Assembly (NCBI GenBank): GCA_038213835.1
Contig: JBBQSN010000189.1
Span: forward strand, 1 to 5,731
Origin: JBBQSN01 sp038213835
Lineage (GTDB): Bacteria > Actinomycetota > Actinomycetes > Actinomycetales > CAWJMD01
Length of the DNA: 5,731 nucleotides
Direction: 5' to 3'
Within the stretch, counting starts at the first letter, position 1; each line of letters starts with the position of its first letter. A program made the position numbers and the translations under genes. Under the pieces are notes generated by a model. That model had not been told where the DNA came from and searched no databases. It was given only the letters and a program-made list of their open reading frames with translations. Shown here one piece after another: positions 1 through 5,699 of this stretch.

Positions 1-326
1 CCGGGTGCACCACCCCACCGGCGCTGTGCGAGGCGCACCACGTCATCTGGTGGTCCCGCGGCGGCCCCACCACCACCGCCAACCTGGCCCTGCTCTGCCA
101 CCGCCACCACACCCAGATCCACGCCCAACCCGAAGATGACCCCGCGCAGGGCTGGCAGATGATGATGCGCGACGGCATCCCCTGGTTCCGCCCACCCGAA
201 CGCCTCGACCAGTCACGAACCCTGCAACGCAACACCTTCCACCACACCGTCCACACCACCCGGCGCACCGGCCTGCGCTGGAACGCGCCCGCTGCCGAGG
301 GTGGCCCCGCCGCGCCGCTTCCCTGA
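1..326 (+). CDS. HNH endonuclease, DUF222/13E12-type, C-terminal part
   Basis: The reading frame is open from base 3 to a TGA at 324-326, giving 107 visible residues; the start lies off the left edge. The visible part holds an HNH nuclease motif: a Cys at residue 2, then CEAHHVIWWSRGG (9-21), Asn27, and CHRHHTQIH (32-40). The His-His pair, the Asn and the final His are the usual catalytic and metal-binding positions, and the Cys pairs probably hold zinc. In actinobacteria this motif sits at the C-terminus of DUF222 proteins of about 400-500 residues, many of them multicopy; their biological role is poorly defined. The DUF222 part is not visible, so that assignment rests on the form of the HNH motif. 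About 65 residues follow the motif, with no domain I recognise. The coding strand is strongly C-rich (34 C against 10 G in bases 61-120), unlike the genes to its right. Confidence 0.9.
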   Translation, partial: GCTTPPALCEAHHVIWWSRGGPTTTANLALLCHRHHTQIHAQPEDDPAQGWQMMMRDGIPWFRPPERLDQSRTLQRNTFHHTVHTTRRTGLRWNAPAAEGGPAAPLP

Positions 327-347
327 ACCGACCGAGACGGCAGACGC

Positions 348-389
348 CCCCGGCGTGTCGGTCCGACCCGGGAGCGACACCCGCCGGGG
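348..389 (+). terminator. Stem-loop after the HNH gene, probable terminator
   Basis: CCCCGGC (348-354) followed by GTGTCG (355-360) pairs with CGACAC (375-380) and GCCGGGG (383-389). This makes a 13-bp GC-rich stem with a two-base bulge (381-382). The 14-base loop can close further through TCC (362-364) with GGA (371-373). The hairpin begins 21 bases after the HNH stop codon and has no U-run after it, which is common for actinobacterial terminators. It ends 17 bases before the -10-like hexamer of the next gene, so it may insulate that gene from read-through, or occupy its -35 region. The stem is read directly from the sequence; the terminator role is inferred. Confidence 0.6.
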
Positions 390-406
390 TCCGTACACGT
401 TGCCAC

Positions 407-419
407 TAGGCTCCGCGGC
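407..419 (+). promoter_or_regulatory. Probable leaderless promoter of the DUF1304 gene
   Basis: TAGGCT at 407-412 fits the actinobacterial TANNNT -10 consensus and ends seven bases before the ATG at 420. Transcription would therefore start at or next to the first base of the start codon, as in leaderless mRNAs, which are frequent in actinobacteria. No purine-rich ribosome binding site precedes the ATG (the bases are ctccgcggc), which agrees with leaderless initiation. No recognisable -35 box lies at the expected spacing; that region is the right arm of the hairpin. Confidence 0.5.
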
Positions 420-812
420 ATGGTCGCTGCCGCCCTCGTCACGGCCGCTCTGGCGGCTCTCGTGCACGTCTACATCTTCGTGCTGGAGTCGTTGCGGTTC
501 GTGACGCCCGGCACGATGCGGACGTTCGGCATCCGCTCGGTCGAGGAGGCCGAGACGATGCGCCCGTGGGCCTACAACCAGGGCTTCTACAACCTGTTCC
601 TGGCCGTCGAGGTGCTCGCGGGCGTCGTGGCCGTGCTGCTCGGGCACGACGCCGTCGGCATCACGCTGGTGGTGGCGGGCACGGCCTCGATGCTGCTGGC
701 CGCGCTCGTGCTGATCGGCTCGGACCGCGCCACGTCGCGCGCCGCCACCGTGCAGGGCCTGTTCCCCCTGCTGACGCTGGTGCTGCTCCTGCTCAGCCTG
801 CTGACCGGCTGA
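420..812 (+). CDS. DUF1304 family small integral membrane protein
   Basis: A 130-residue hydrophobic protein with four likely transmembrane helices, at about residues 2-24, 56-75, 78-100 and 109-129. Family-type signatures are the first-helix stretch HVYIFVLES (16-24; His16 and Glu23 inside the membrane segment) and YNQGFYN (52-58) at the entry to helix 2. The length is normal for DUF1304, whose molecular function is not established. The conserved polar residues in helix 1 suggest something more specific than a passive anchor, but no substrate can be named. The ATG at 420 is chosen because a -10-like hexamer sits exactly upstream and the membrane segment begins immediately. The gene stands alone on its strand, after the HNH gene and its hairpin. 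Its last 20 bases overlap the end of the convergent oxidoreductase gene. The first helix is more likely a retained membrane segment than a cleaved signal peptide, since no cleavage site is evident. Confidence 0.85.
   Translation: MVAAALVTAALAALVHVYIFVLESLRFVTPGTMRTFGIRSVEEAETMRPWAYNQGFYNLFLAVEVLAGVVAVLLGHDAVGITLVVAGTASMLLAALVLIGSDRATSRAATVQGLFPLLTLVLLLLSLLTG
793..812. repeat. Tail-to-tail gene overlap forming a short inverted repeat
   Basis: The stop codon of the DUF1304 gene (TGA, 810-812) and that of the leftward oxidoreductase gene (TCA on the + strand, 793-795) delimit a 20-base segment used by both genes. Its ends are complementary: TCAGCC (793-798) and GGCTGA (807-812) around an 8-base loop, because both proteins end in a Gly codon GGC followed by TGA. 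The stem is only six pairs, so any role as a bidirectional terminator is speculative. Confidence 0.5.
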
Positions 813-1791
813 AGCCCTCGTCGCGGTGCGGGGCGCCGAGCAGCTCGAGCGCCTCGTCCAGGATGCCCATCACCGCGAGGGTGTCGTCGAGCGGCATCGC
901 CGGCGACTCGGTGAGCCCGTCGGTCAGGCACTGCGCTACGTGCTCCATCTGGTGCGTGTAACCCCTCCCGGCGAGCGGGTTCTCGATCACCTCGGGCTCA
1001 CCGCCCCGGCGCTCCAACAGGATCCGGGACGGGTGGTGGAACCGCGGTTCGATCGTGATCCGTCCGGCGGTGCCGACCACCGTGGCCCGGCCCGGGGTGT
1101 CGCCGAGCAACGAGCACGACACCAGAGCGTGGGCGCCAGACTCGAACCCCAGCAGCAGCGCCGACTCGGAGTCGGTGCCGACCTCGTTCAGCGCCCCGGT
1201 GGCCTGCACCCGGGTGGGCGTGCCGAGCAGCATCTGCGCGAACGACACCGGGTAGACCCCCAGGTCGAGCAGCGAGCCGCCGCCCTGGTCGGGGTCGTAC
1301 AGCCGGTGCGCGGGGTCGAACGGCAGCACGAAGCCGAGATCGGCAGTCACCGAACGGATCTCGCCGATCGCGCCGTCGGCGACCAGCTCGCGCAGGCGGA
1401 CGATGCCCGGCTGCAGCCGGGTCCACATCGCCTCCATCACGAACAGTCCCGCCGCGCGCGCCTGCGCGACGAGGTCGTCGGCCGCGGCCAGCGAGCAGGT
1501 GAAGGCCTTCTCGACCAGCGCGGGCTTGCCGGCCGCCAGTACCGCGGAGGTGACCGCATGGTGCTGCGCGTGCGGGGTGGCGACGTAGACGACGTCGACG
1601 TCGGGGTCGGCCAGCAGCTCCTCGTACGAGCCGTAAGCGCGCTCGACCCCGTGCTCGGCGGCGAAGGTCTCGGCCCGGCCGAGGTCGCGCGAGGCGACCG
1701 CCAGCCGCTCGGCGCCCTCGACGAGCGCGAGGTCGTCGACCACCGTGGCCGCGATGCCGCCGGTGGCGATCACTCCCCAGCGAGTGGTCAT
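793..1791 (-). CDS. Gfo/Idh/MocA family NAD(P)-dependent oxidoreductase
   Basis: A 332-residue cytosolic dehydrogenase of normal family length. The N-terminal Rossmann fold begins at once (RWGVIATGGIA, residues 4-14, glycine-rich nucleotide loop) and continues through VVYVATPHAQHH (67-78). The usual EKP motif is EKA (94-96), which keeps the lysine. EAMWTRLQP (120-128) and GGGSLLDLGVYPV (170-182) are typical of the branch containing glucose-fructose oxidoreductase and dihydrodiol dehydrogenase. In that branch a lysine and a tyrosine act in catalysis; Lys95 and Tyr180 are the candidates here. The rest is the C-terminal alpha/beta substrate and dimer domain. The substrate is probably a sugar, inositol-like compound or diol, but cannot be read off. 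The ATG at 1791 overlaps the stop of the upstream peptidase gene as ATGA and has a good ribosome binding site (GGAGGT) nine bases before it. The frame stays open further upstream, but the fold starts at this ATG. Confidence 0.93.
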   Translation of the reverse strand: MTTRWGVIATGGIAATVVDDLALVEGAERLAVASRDLGRAETFAAEHGVERAYGSYEELLADPDVDVVYVATPHAQHHAVTSAVLAAGKPALVEKAFTCSLAAADDLVAQARAAGLFVMEAMWTRLQPGIVRLRELVADGAIGEIRSVTADLGFVLPFDPAHRLYDPDQGGGSLLDLGVYPVSFAQMLLGTPTRVQATGALNEVGTDSESALLLGFESGAHALVSCSLLGDTPGRATVVGTAGRITIEPRFHHPSRILLERRGGEPEVIENPLAGRGYTHQMEHVAQCLTDGLTESPAMPLDDTLAVMGILDEALELLGAPHRDEGFSRSAG

Positions 1792-3926
1792 CGGCCCAGC
1801 ACCTCCGGACGGACGAAGTCCATCCCGAGCACGTGCTGGTCGACGAACGCGAACACCGTCTCGTACCAGGCACGCGAGTTGTTCGGCGTCATGATCCAGT
1901 GGTTCTCGTCCGGGAAGTACAGGAACCGGTGCGGGGTGACGCCGAGCTCGTCGGCCGAGCCGCGGACGAGCTCGTACCAGAGCCGCAGGCCGTCGCCGAT
2001 CGGTACGCGGTAGTCCTTGTCGCCGTGGACGACCAGCATCGGGGTGACGATGTTGCCCACGTGGTGGTGCGGCGAGTTCTCCTGCGCCATCTCCTCGGTG
2101 AGCTCGCGCATCCAGTAGTTGGCGCCGTCGGTGGTGAGGCCGAAGTTGTCCAGCGCCCACAGGCTCGCGTGCGTGACGATGCAGCGGAACCGGTCGGTGT
2201 GACCGGCCACCCAGTTCGCCATGTAGCCGCCGAACGAGCCACCGAGCGCCGCGGTCCGGGTCTCGTCGACGTCGTCGCGGGCGATGGTGGCGTCGGTGAG
2301 AGCCAGCAGGTCGGTGTACGGCGCCTTCCCCCACTCACCCCAGCCCCTCTCGATGAACTCCTGGCCGTAGCCGGTGGAGAGCGCGGGGTCGGGCAGCAGC
2401 ACCGCGTAGCCGCGGGCGGTGGCCGTCCACGGGTTCCAGCGCCACGTCCAGGCGTTCCACGAGCCGAGCGGACCGCCGTGGATCCAGAGCATCAGCGGTG
2501 CCGGGTGGTCGGCCGAGGCCCCCTCGGGCAGGGCCAGCCACGCACGCAGGGGGGTGCCGTCCTCGGCGGTGGCGGTGACCTCGGTGAGCGTGCCCGGGAC
2601 GTCGACCACGGTGACGGGCGAGGGCAGCGGCTCGGGGGCCCCACCGGCCAGCGGCACCCGGACGGGGGCGGCGGGCGCGTCGATCGCGCTGCGCAGCGCG
2701 TAGACCCACCGGCCGTCAGCGCTGACGTCGTACGAGGAGTACGCACCGTCGTCCGGCGTGAGCCGGCGGCGCTCGCCCGTCGCGACGTCGACGAGGTAGA
2801 GGGGCGAGCGGCCCTGCTCGTCGGCGGCCACGACCAGGCCGGCACCGTCCGGGGTCCAGCGCGGGGCGCCGGGCCAGAGATCCCAGTCGGCGGCGACCTC
2901 GCGCACCTCGCCACCGGCCAGCGGCACGACGGCCAGGGTGATGGTCGGCGCCCGGTGCGGGGTGGAGCGCCCGGACCTGATCAGCGCGACCTGGTGGCCG
3001 TCGGGGCTGACCCGTCCGCCTTCGTGCTCGTGGTCGGGTGCGTCGGCGAGCACGCTGATCTCGCGGCTCTCGACGTCGATGGCGACGGTGCAGAAGCGCT
3101 TGTCGCCGGCCGCCTCCGGCAGCACCCAGGTGGAGACGACGGTGCGGCCGTCAGGGGTGATGTCCCAGGAGGACTCGTCGTGCACCCGTCCGGGGACGTG
3201 CCCGGTGAGGTCGGTGAGGGCGAGCCGCGGGTCGGCCTCGGCGGCCAGCGCCGAGACGTCGGAAGGGGCTGCGGTGAACAGCCGCACGGATGCCGGGCCG
3301 AGGTCGTGGTCCCAGTACCGCACCGGGTAGGACGAGTGCAGGATCGCCGAGACCTTCGAGTCCTTGCGCTTCTTCGCCGCCGCGGTGTCGTCGCCGTGCT
3401 CGTCGGCGTCGGCCAGCGTGGGCGAGGCGAGCAGCAGGGTGCCGGCCCCCCGCGCCACCACGAGGCCACCGGCGCCGCCTGCCCGGCGCGCCACCAGGCG
3501 CGCCTCGCCCCCGGCGCGAGGCAGCAGCCACAGCGCTGGTACCTCGGAGTCGTCGTGGTCGTCACCCGGCGTGGAGCCCGGACGGACGGCGGTGAAGAGC
3601 AGGTCGCCCTCGCGGGTGAAAACGGCGCCGGACTCCCCCTTGGCTCCACGGGTCAGCCGGCGAGCCGGCTGCTTCCCGGCGGGGTCGAGCTCCCACAGCG
3701 AGCTGACGTAGCCCGTCCTCTTCGCGTCGAGGGTCTGCACGGTCGCGACCAGCCGGGCGCCGTCGGGAGACAGCACCAGGCCGCCGAGGCGGGGCTGGGC
3801 GACGAAGGCCTCGAGGTCGTGGAACGGCGTGGGTGCCGAGGTCGCCGGCTGGTCGGCGGCGGTGGCGGACTGCTCGGACGCGACCTGGTCGAGGGCGTCC
3901 TGCTGCTCGGGCTGTTGAGCGTTCAT
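1788..3926 (-). CDS. S9 family serine peptidase (acylaminoacyl-peptidase / dipeptidyl-peptidase type)
   Basis: A 712-residue protein with the prolyl-oligopeptidase layout. A low-complexity Gln/Ala/Ser-rich leader (1-34) precedes a beta-propeller of about 35-440, with repeated strand units such as LSPDGARLV (52-60), ITPDG (256-260), VSPDG (306-310), WTPDG (357-361) and VSADG (401-405). An alpha/beta-hydrolase domain fills about 450-705. The catalytic triad is complete: Ser564 in GGSFGGYM (562-569), Asp638 in HGDKDYRVP (634-642) and His676 in FPDENHW (671-677). HGGP (483-486) supplies the oxyanion region. Such enzymes remove dipeptides or acylated residues from short peptides, the propeller restricting access. 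No signal peptide or membrane segment is seen, so the enzyme should be cytosolic. The start overlaps the MarR stop as ATGA. The G-run just before it abuts the ATG more closely than an ideal binding site, so initiation may depend on ribosomes finishing MarR. Exact peptide specificity is unknown. Confidence 0.95.
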   Translation of the reverse strand: MNAQQPEQQDALDQVASEQSATAADQPATSAPTPFHDLEAFVAQPRLGGLVLSPDGARLVATVQTLDAKRTGYVSSLWELDPAGKQPARRLTRGAKGESGAVFTREGDLLFTAVRPGSTPGDDHDDSEVPALWLLPRAGGEARLVARRAGGAGGLVVARGAGTLLLASPTLADADEHGDDTAAAKKRKDSKVSAILHSSYPVRYWDHDLGPASVRLFTAAPSDVSALAAEADPRLALTDLTGHVPGRVHDESSWDITPDGRTVVSTWVLPEAAGDKRFCTVAIDVESREISVLADAPDHEHEGGRVSPDGHQVALIRSGRSTPHRAPTITLAVVPLAGGEVREVAADWDLWPGAPRWTPDGAGLVVAADEQGRSPLYLVDVATGERRRLTPDDGAYSSYDVSADGRWVYALRSAIDAPAAPVRVPLAGGAPEPLPSPVTVVDVPGTLTEVTATAEDGTPLRAWLALPEGASADHPAPLMLWIHGGPLGSWNAWTWRWNPWTATARGYAVLLPDPALSTGYGQEFIERGWGEWGKAPYTDLLALTDATIARDDVDETRTAALGGSFGGYMANWVAGHTDRFRCIVTHASLWALDNFGLTTDGANYWMRELTEEMAQENSPHHHVGNIVTPMLVVHGDKDYRVPIGDGLRLWYELVRGSADELGVTPHRFLYFPDENHWIMTPNNSRAWYETVFAFVDQHVLGMDFVRPEVLGR
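1801..1806 (-). promoter_or_regulatory. Ribosome binding site of the oxidoreductase gene
   Basis: On the minus strand the bases read GGAGGT, a near-perfect Shine-Dalgarno core, nine bases before the ATG at 1791. The site lies inside the last codons of the peptidase gene. It settles the start against the longer open frame that runs upstream to 2334. Confidence 0.75.
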
Positions 3927-4393
3927 CCCCCCTTGCTACCAGACGCCACCCTCGACCGGTGCCGGTCGGTGAGCAGCCGGATCGCGTCGAGGTGGTCGCG
4001 CATCGCCGCGAGCTCGGCCCTGGTGAGCCCGGACATGAGCGTCGCACCCTCTGTGACGAGGGGACCGTAGGCAGCCCAGACCTGCTCCCGCGCCTCGTCG
4101 GTCATCTCCACGAGCACCTGACGACGGTCGGTCCCGGACGGCACCCGCCGCACCAGGCCCCGTGCCTCCAACCGGTCGATCAGGGTCGTCGTGGCCGCCG
4201 GTCGCAGGCCGGTGGCCTCGCTGAGGCCCCCGGCGGTCGCGGGGCCGTCGGTGAGCCGGTCGAGGCAGCGCCGATCGGCCGGGCCGAGGCCCAGTGCGCG
4301 ACCCACGGCATCGTCGAAGGCCTCGGTGCTGCGCTGGTAGTGCTGCATGGCCACACCGACCTGCTCGACGAGCTCTTGACGCGTCGGCGCCAT
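3923..4393 (-). CDS. MarR family transcriptional regulator
   Basis: A 156-residue winged helix-turn-helix protein, normal for MarR. The DNA-binding core runs about 36-100: LGPADRRCLDRL (36-47), a helix-turn-helix with its recognition helix around 64-80 (ending LIDRLEARGLVRR, 71-83), then the wing with the hallmark DRR (89-91) and VEMTDEAR (95-102). Flanking N- and C-terminal helices would form the dimer interface. MarR proteins usually repress their own operon and a divergent neighbour, and release DNA when a small, often phenolic, ligand binds. The layout fits: the gene is first in a leftward operon and faces a flavin monooxygenase gene across 56 bases. The ATG at 4393 follows AAAGGA by seven bases. 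There is a single cysteine (Cys43), in the helix before the recognition motif and not near the N-terminus as in OhrR, so peroxide sensing is not indicated. The ligand is unknown. Confidence 0.94.
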   Translation of the reverse strand: MAPTRQELVEQVGVAMQHYQRSTEAFDDAVGRALGLGPADRRCLDRLTDGPATAGGLSEATGLRPAATTTLIDRLEARGLVRRVPSGTDRRQVLVEMTDEAREQVWAAYGPLVTEGATLMSGLTRAELAAMRDHLDAIRLLTDRHRSRVASGSKGG

Positions 4394-4449
4394 GATGCAA
4401 TCCTTTCGTTAATCGAACAATCTGTTTCTCGTAGCAAAGGATACCGAGC
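4394..4449. promoter_or_regulatory. Divergent control region between MarR and the monooxygenase, probable operator
   Basis: These 56 bases must hold both divergent promoters. Bases 4400-4440 have 16 G/C of 41 (39%), far below the flanking genes. AACA-ATC-TGTT (4416-4426) is a perfect 4-bp-arm inverted repeat near the centre, with adjacent TTAATCGAACAA (4409-4420) of the general look of MarR boxes. Hexamers such as TTGCTA (minus strand, 4432-4437) and TTAATC (plus, 4409-4414) could be weak -35 boxes, but no promoter can be fixed with confidence. Since both promoters overlap here, a dimer bound at the centre could block both. Confidence 0.65.
4400..4442. repeat. Inverted repeat formed by two mirror-image ribosome binding sites
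   Basis: ATCCTTT at 4400-4406 and AAAGGAT at 4436-4442 are exact reverse complements, seven bases each, 29 bases apart. Each arm holds the Shine-Dalgarno core AAAGGA of one divergent gene: seven bases before the MarR ATG on the minus strand, and eight before the monooxygenase ATG on the plus strand. They support both starts. The symmetry may be simple convergence on the same binding-site sequence. Confidence 0.7.
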
Positions 4450-5649
4450 ATGAAGGCACTCGTCGTCGGAGGCGGCATCGCCGGACCCGCCTGCGCCCTG
4501 GCGCTGCAGCGGGTGGGCATCGAGACGGTCGTTCTGGAGAGCCGCACGGGGGCCGACCCCGAGGTCGGCTCGTACCTCACGATCGCTCCCAACGGGCTCG
4601 ACGCCCTGAGAGCCGTCGGGGCGCTCGACCTCGCCCGTGCCGTGGGCATCCCGAGCCGGCGCAACGTGATGGTGGGTTCCTCCGGACGTCGCCTGGGCGA
4701 GGTGTCGCTCGGGCGGCCGCTCGCCGACGGCACCGTGGCCCTCACGCTGAAGCGGTCCGCGCTGGCGGTGGCGCTGGCGCGGGAGGCGTCCGACCGCGGC
4801 GTCGAGGTCAGGTACGGCGCCCGGGTCGCCGCCGTGGCCGACCTCGGCACGCAGGTCGACGTGGTGCTCGAGGACGGCGCCCGGCTCCGGGCCGACCTCC
4901 TGGTCGGGGCCGACGGCGTGCACTCGCTGGTCCGGCGCGCGATCGACCCGTCCGCGCCGCCAGCGCGGTACGTGGGCCTGGCCAACTTCGGCGGCATCAC
5001 CCGTGCGACCCCGCTCGCCGCCGACCTGCCGCCGCAGGCCTGGCACTTCGTCTTCGGTCGCCGGGCCTTCTTCGGCGCGCACCCCACTCCGTCCGGCGAC
5101 GTGGTCTGGTTCGTCAACGTCCCCCGCAGCCAGGTGAGCCGCGACGAGCGGGCCACGACCTCGCCCGAGCGGTGGACGCGGCAGCTCGTCGAGCTGCTGG
5201 GGTCCGACGCCGGCCCCGGCGCCGAGCTGGTGCGCACCGGTGTGCTCGAGCTCGCGGGCGACAGCACGCACGACCTCGGCCACGTGCGGCACTGGCACCG
5301 CGGGCGGATGGTCGTCGTCGGCGATGCGGCCCACGCCCCCTCCCCCAGCTCGGGCCAGGGCGCCTCGCTCGCCCTGGAGGACGCCGTGCTGCTCGCCGTG
5401 GCGCTCCGCGAGCACGCCGACCCGCCTACCGCGTTCGCCGGGTTCGAGGGCGTCCGGCGTCCCCGGGTCGAGAAGGTGGTGCGGGCGGGAGCCCGCAGCA
5501 GCAGCGCGAAGATCCCGGGCCCCGCGGGGCGGGCTGTGCGAGACCTGGTGCTGCGGCTGGTCTTCCGGTACGCCATCACCGACCGCTCCACCGCCTGGAC
5601 GACGGACCACCGGGTCGACCTCGACGCACCCCTGCGTGCCGGTCGGTGA
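4450..5649 (+). CDS. FAD-dependent monooxygenase, group A (PHBH/UbiH-like)
   Basis: A 399-residue flavoprotein hydroxylase of normal length with all three family fingerprints intact. The FAD-binding Rossmann motif is VVGGGIAGPACALAL (5-19), with Glu30 at the end of the second strand to hold the FAD ribose. The DG motif is LLVGADGVHSLVR (150-162), shared by FAD and NAD(P)H contacts. The GD motif is GRMVVVGDAAHAPSPSSGQG (285-304), leading into SLALEDA (306-312). Such enzymes use NAD(P)H and oxygen to hydroxylate aromatic or polyketide-like compounds, including some antibiotics. The substrate domain, roughly 170-280 with HFVFGRRAFFG (199-209), shows no signature I can tie to a substrate. There is no membrane segment or fused thioredoxin-like domain. 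The ATG at 4450 follows AAAGGA by eight bases, and the fold begins at residue 2. Regulation by the divergent MarR protein is the natural reading. UbiH-like, TetX-like or salicylate-hydroxylase-like roles cannot be told apart from sequence alone. Confidence 0.93.
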   Translation: MKALVVGGGIAGPACALALQRVGIETVVLESRTGADPEVGSYLTIAPNGLDALRAVGALDLARAVGIPSRRNVMVGSSGRRLGEVSLGRPLADGTVALTLKRSALAVALAREASDRGVEVRYGARVAAVADLGTQVDVVLEDGARLRADLLVGADGVHSLVRRAIDPSAPPARYVGLANFGGITRATPLAADLPPQAWHFVFGRRAFFGAHPTPSGDVVWFVNVPRSQVSRDERATTSPERWTRQLVELLGSDAGPGAELVRTGVLELAGDSTHDLGHVRHWHRGRMVVVGDAAHAPSPSSGQGASLALEDAVLLAVALREHADPPTAFAGFEGVRRPRVEKVVRAGARSSSAKIPGPAGRAVRDLVLRLVFRYAITDRSTAWTTDHRVDLDAPLRAGR

Positions 5650-5656
5650 CCTCGCC

Positions 5657-5688
5657 GGGCCGCAGGGACCGGCCGTAGCCGGTGGCCC
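5657..5688. terminator. Hairpin after the monooxygenase gene, probable terminator
   Basis: ACCGGC (5668-5673) pairs with GCCGGT (5678-5683) around a CGTA loop. The stem continues, after a six-base left bulge (5662-5667), through GGGCC (5657-5661) with GGCCC (5684-5688). The hairpin begins eight bases after the stop codon and has no U-run. If the possible convergent gene on the right is real, it would sit between two gene ends and could act in both directions. Confidence 0.5.
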
Positions 5689-5699
5689 GACGCCGGGGC

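Noticed and set aside
61..120. Short CCACC/CACCAC reiterations that might suggest a tandem repeat or CRISPR-like array
   Set aside because: They are His, Thr and Ala codons of the HNH motif; there is no regular unit or spacer.
213..647. A minus-strand open frame of 144 codons over the HNH/DUF1304 junction
   Set aside because: It runs opposite the end of the HNH gene, the hairpin and half the membrane protein gene, and its product is low in complexity with no recognisable domain.
1792..2334. A 181-codon upstream extension of the oxidoreductase frame
   Set aside because: It lies inside the peptidase coding region in another frame, has no fold-like sequence, and the Rossmann fold with its own GGAGGT site begins at 1791.
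1833..4070. A 745-codon open frame on the plus strand, longer than the peptidase gene it lies opposite
   Set aside because: It is antisense to the S9 peptidase, whose full fold and catalytic triad are clear. Its product is Arg/Gly/Val/Gln-rich with no domain. Such frames arise because GC-rich third positions remove stop codons on the other strand.
4265..4267. Cys43 of the MarR protein as a redox switch of OhrR type
   Set aside because: OhrR-type sensing cysteines lie near the N-terminus. This one is in the helix before the recognition motif, with no second cysteine in the protein.
3936..5610. Two long minus-strand open frames (551 and 476 codons) across the monooxygenase and MarR genes
   Set aside because: They are antisense or out-of-frame to two well-supported genes, have Arg/Ser/Pro-rich or Gly/Arg-rich composition, and cross the divergent control region.
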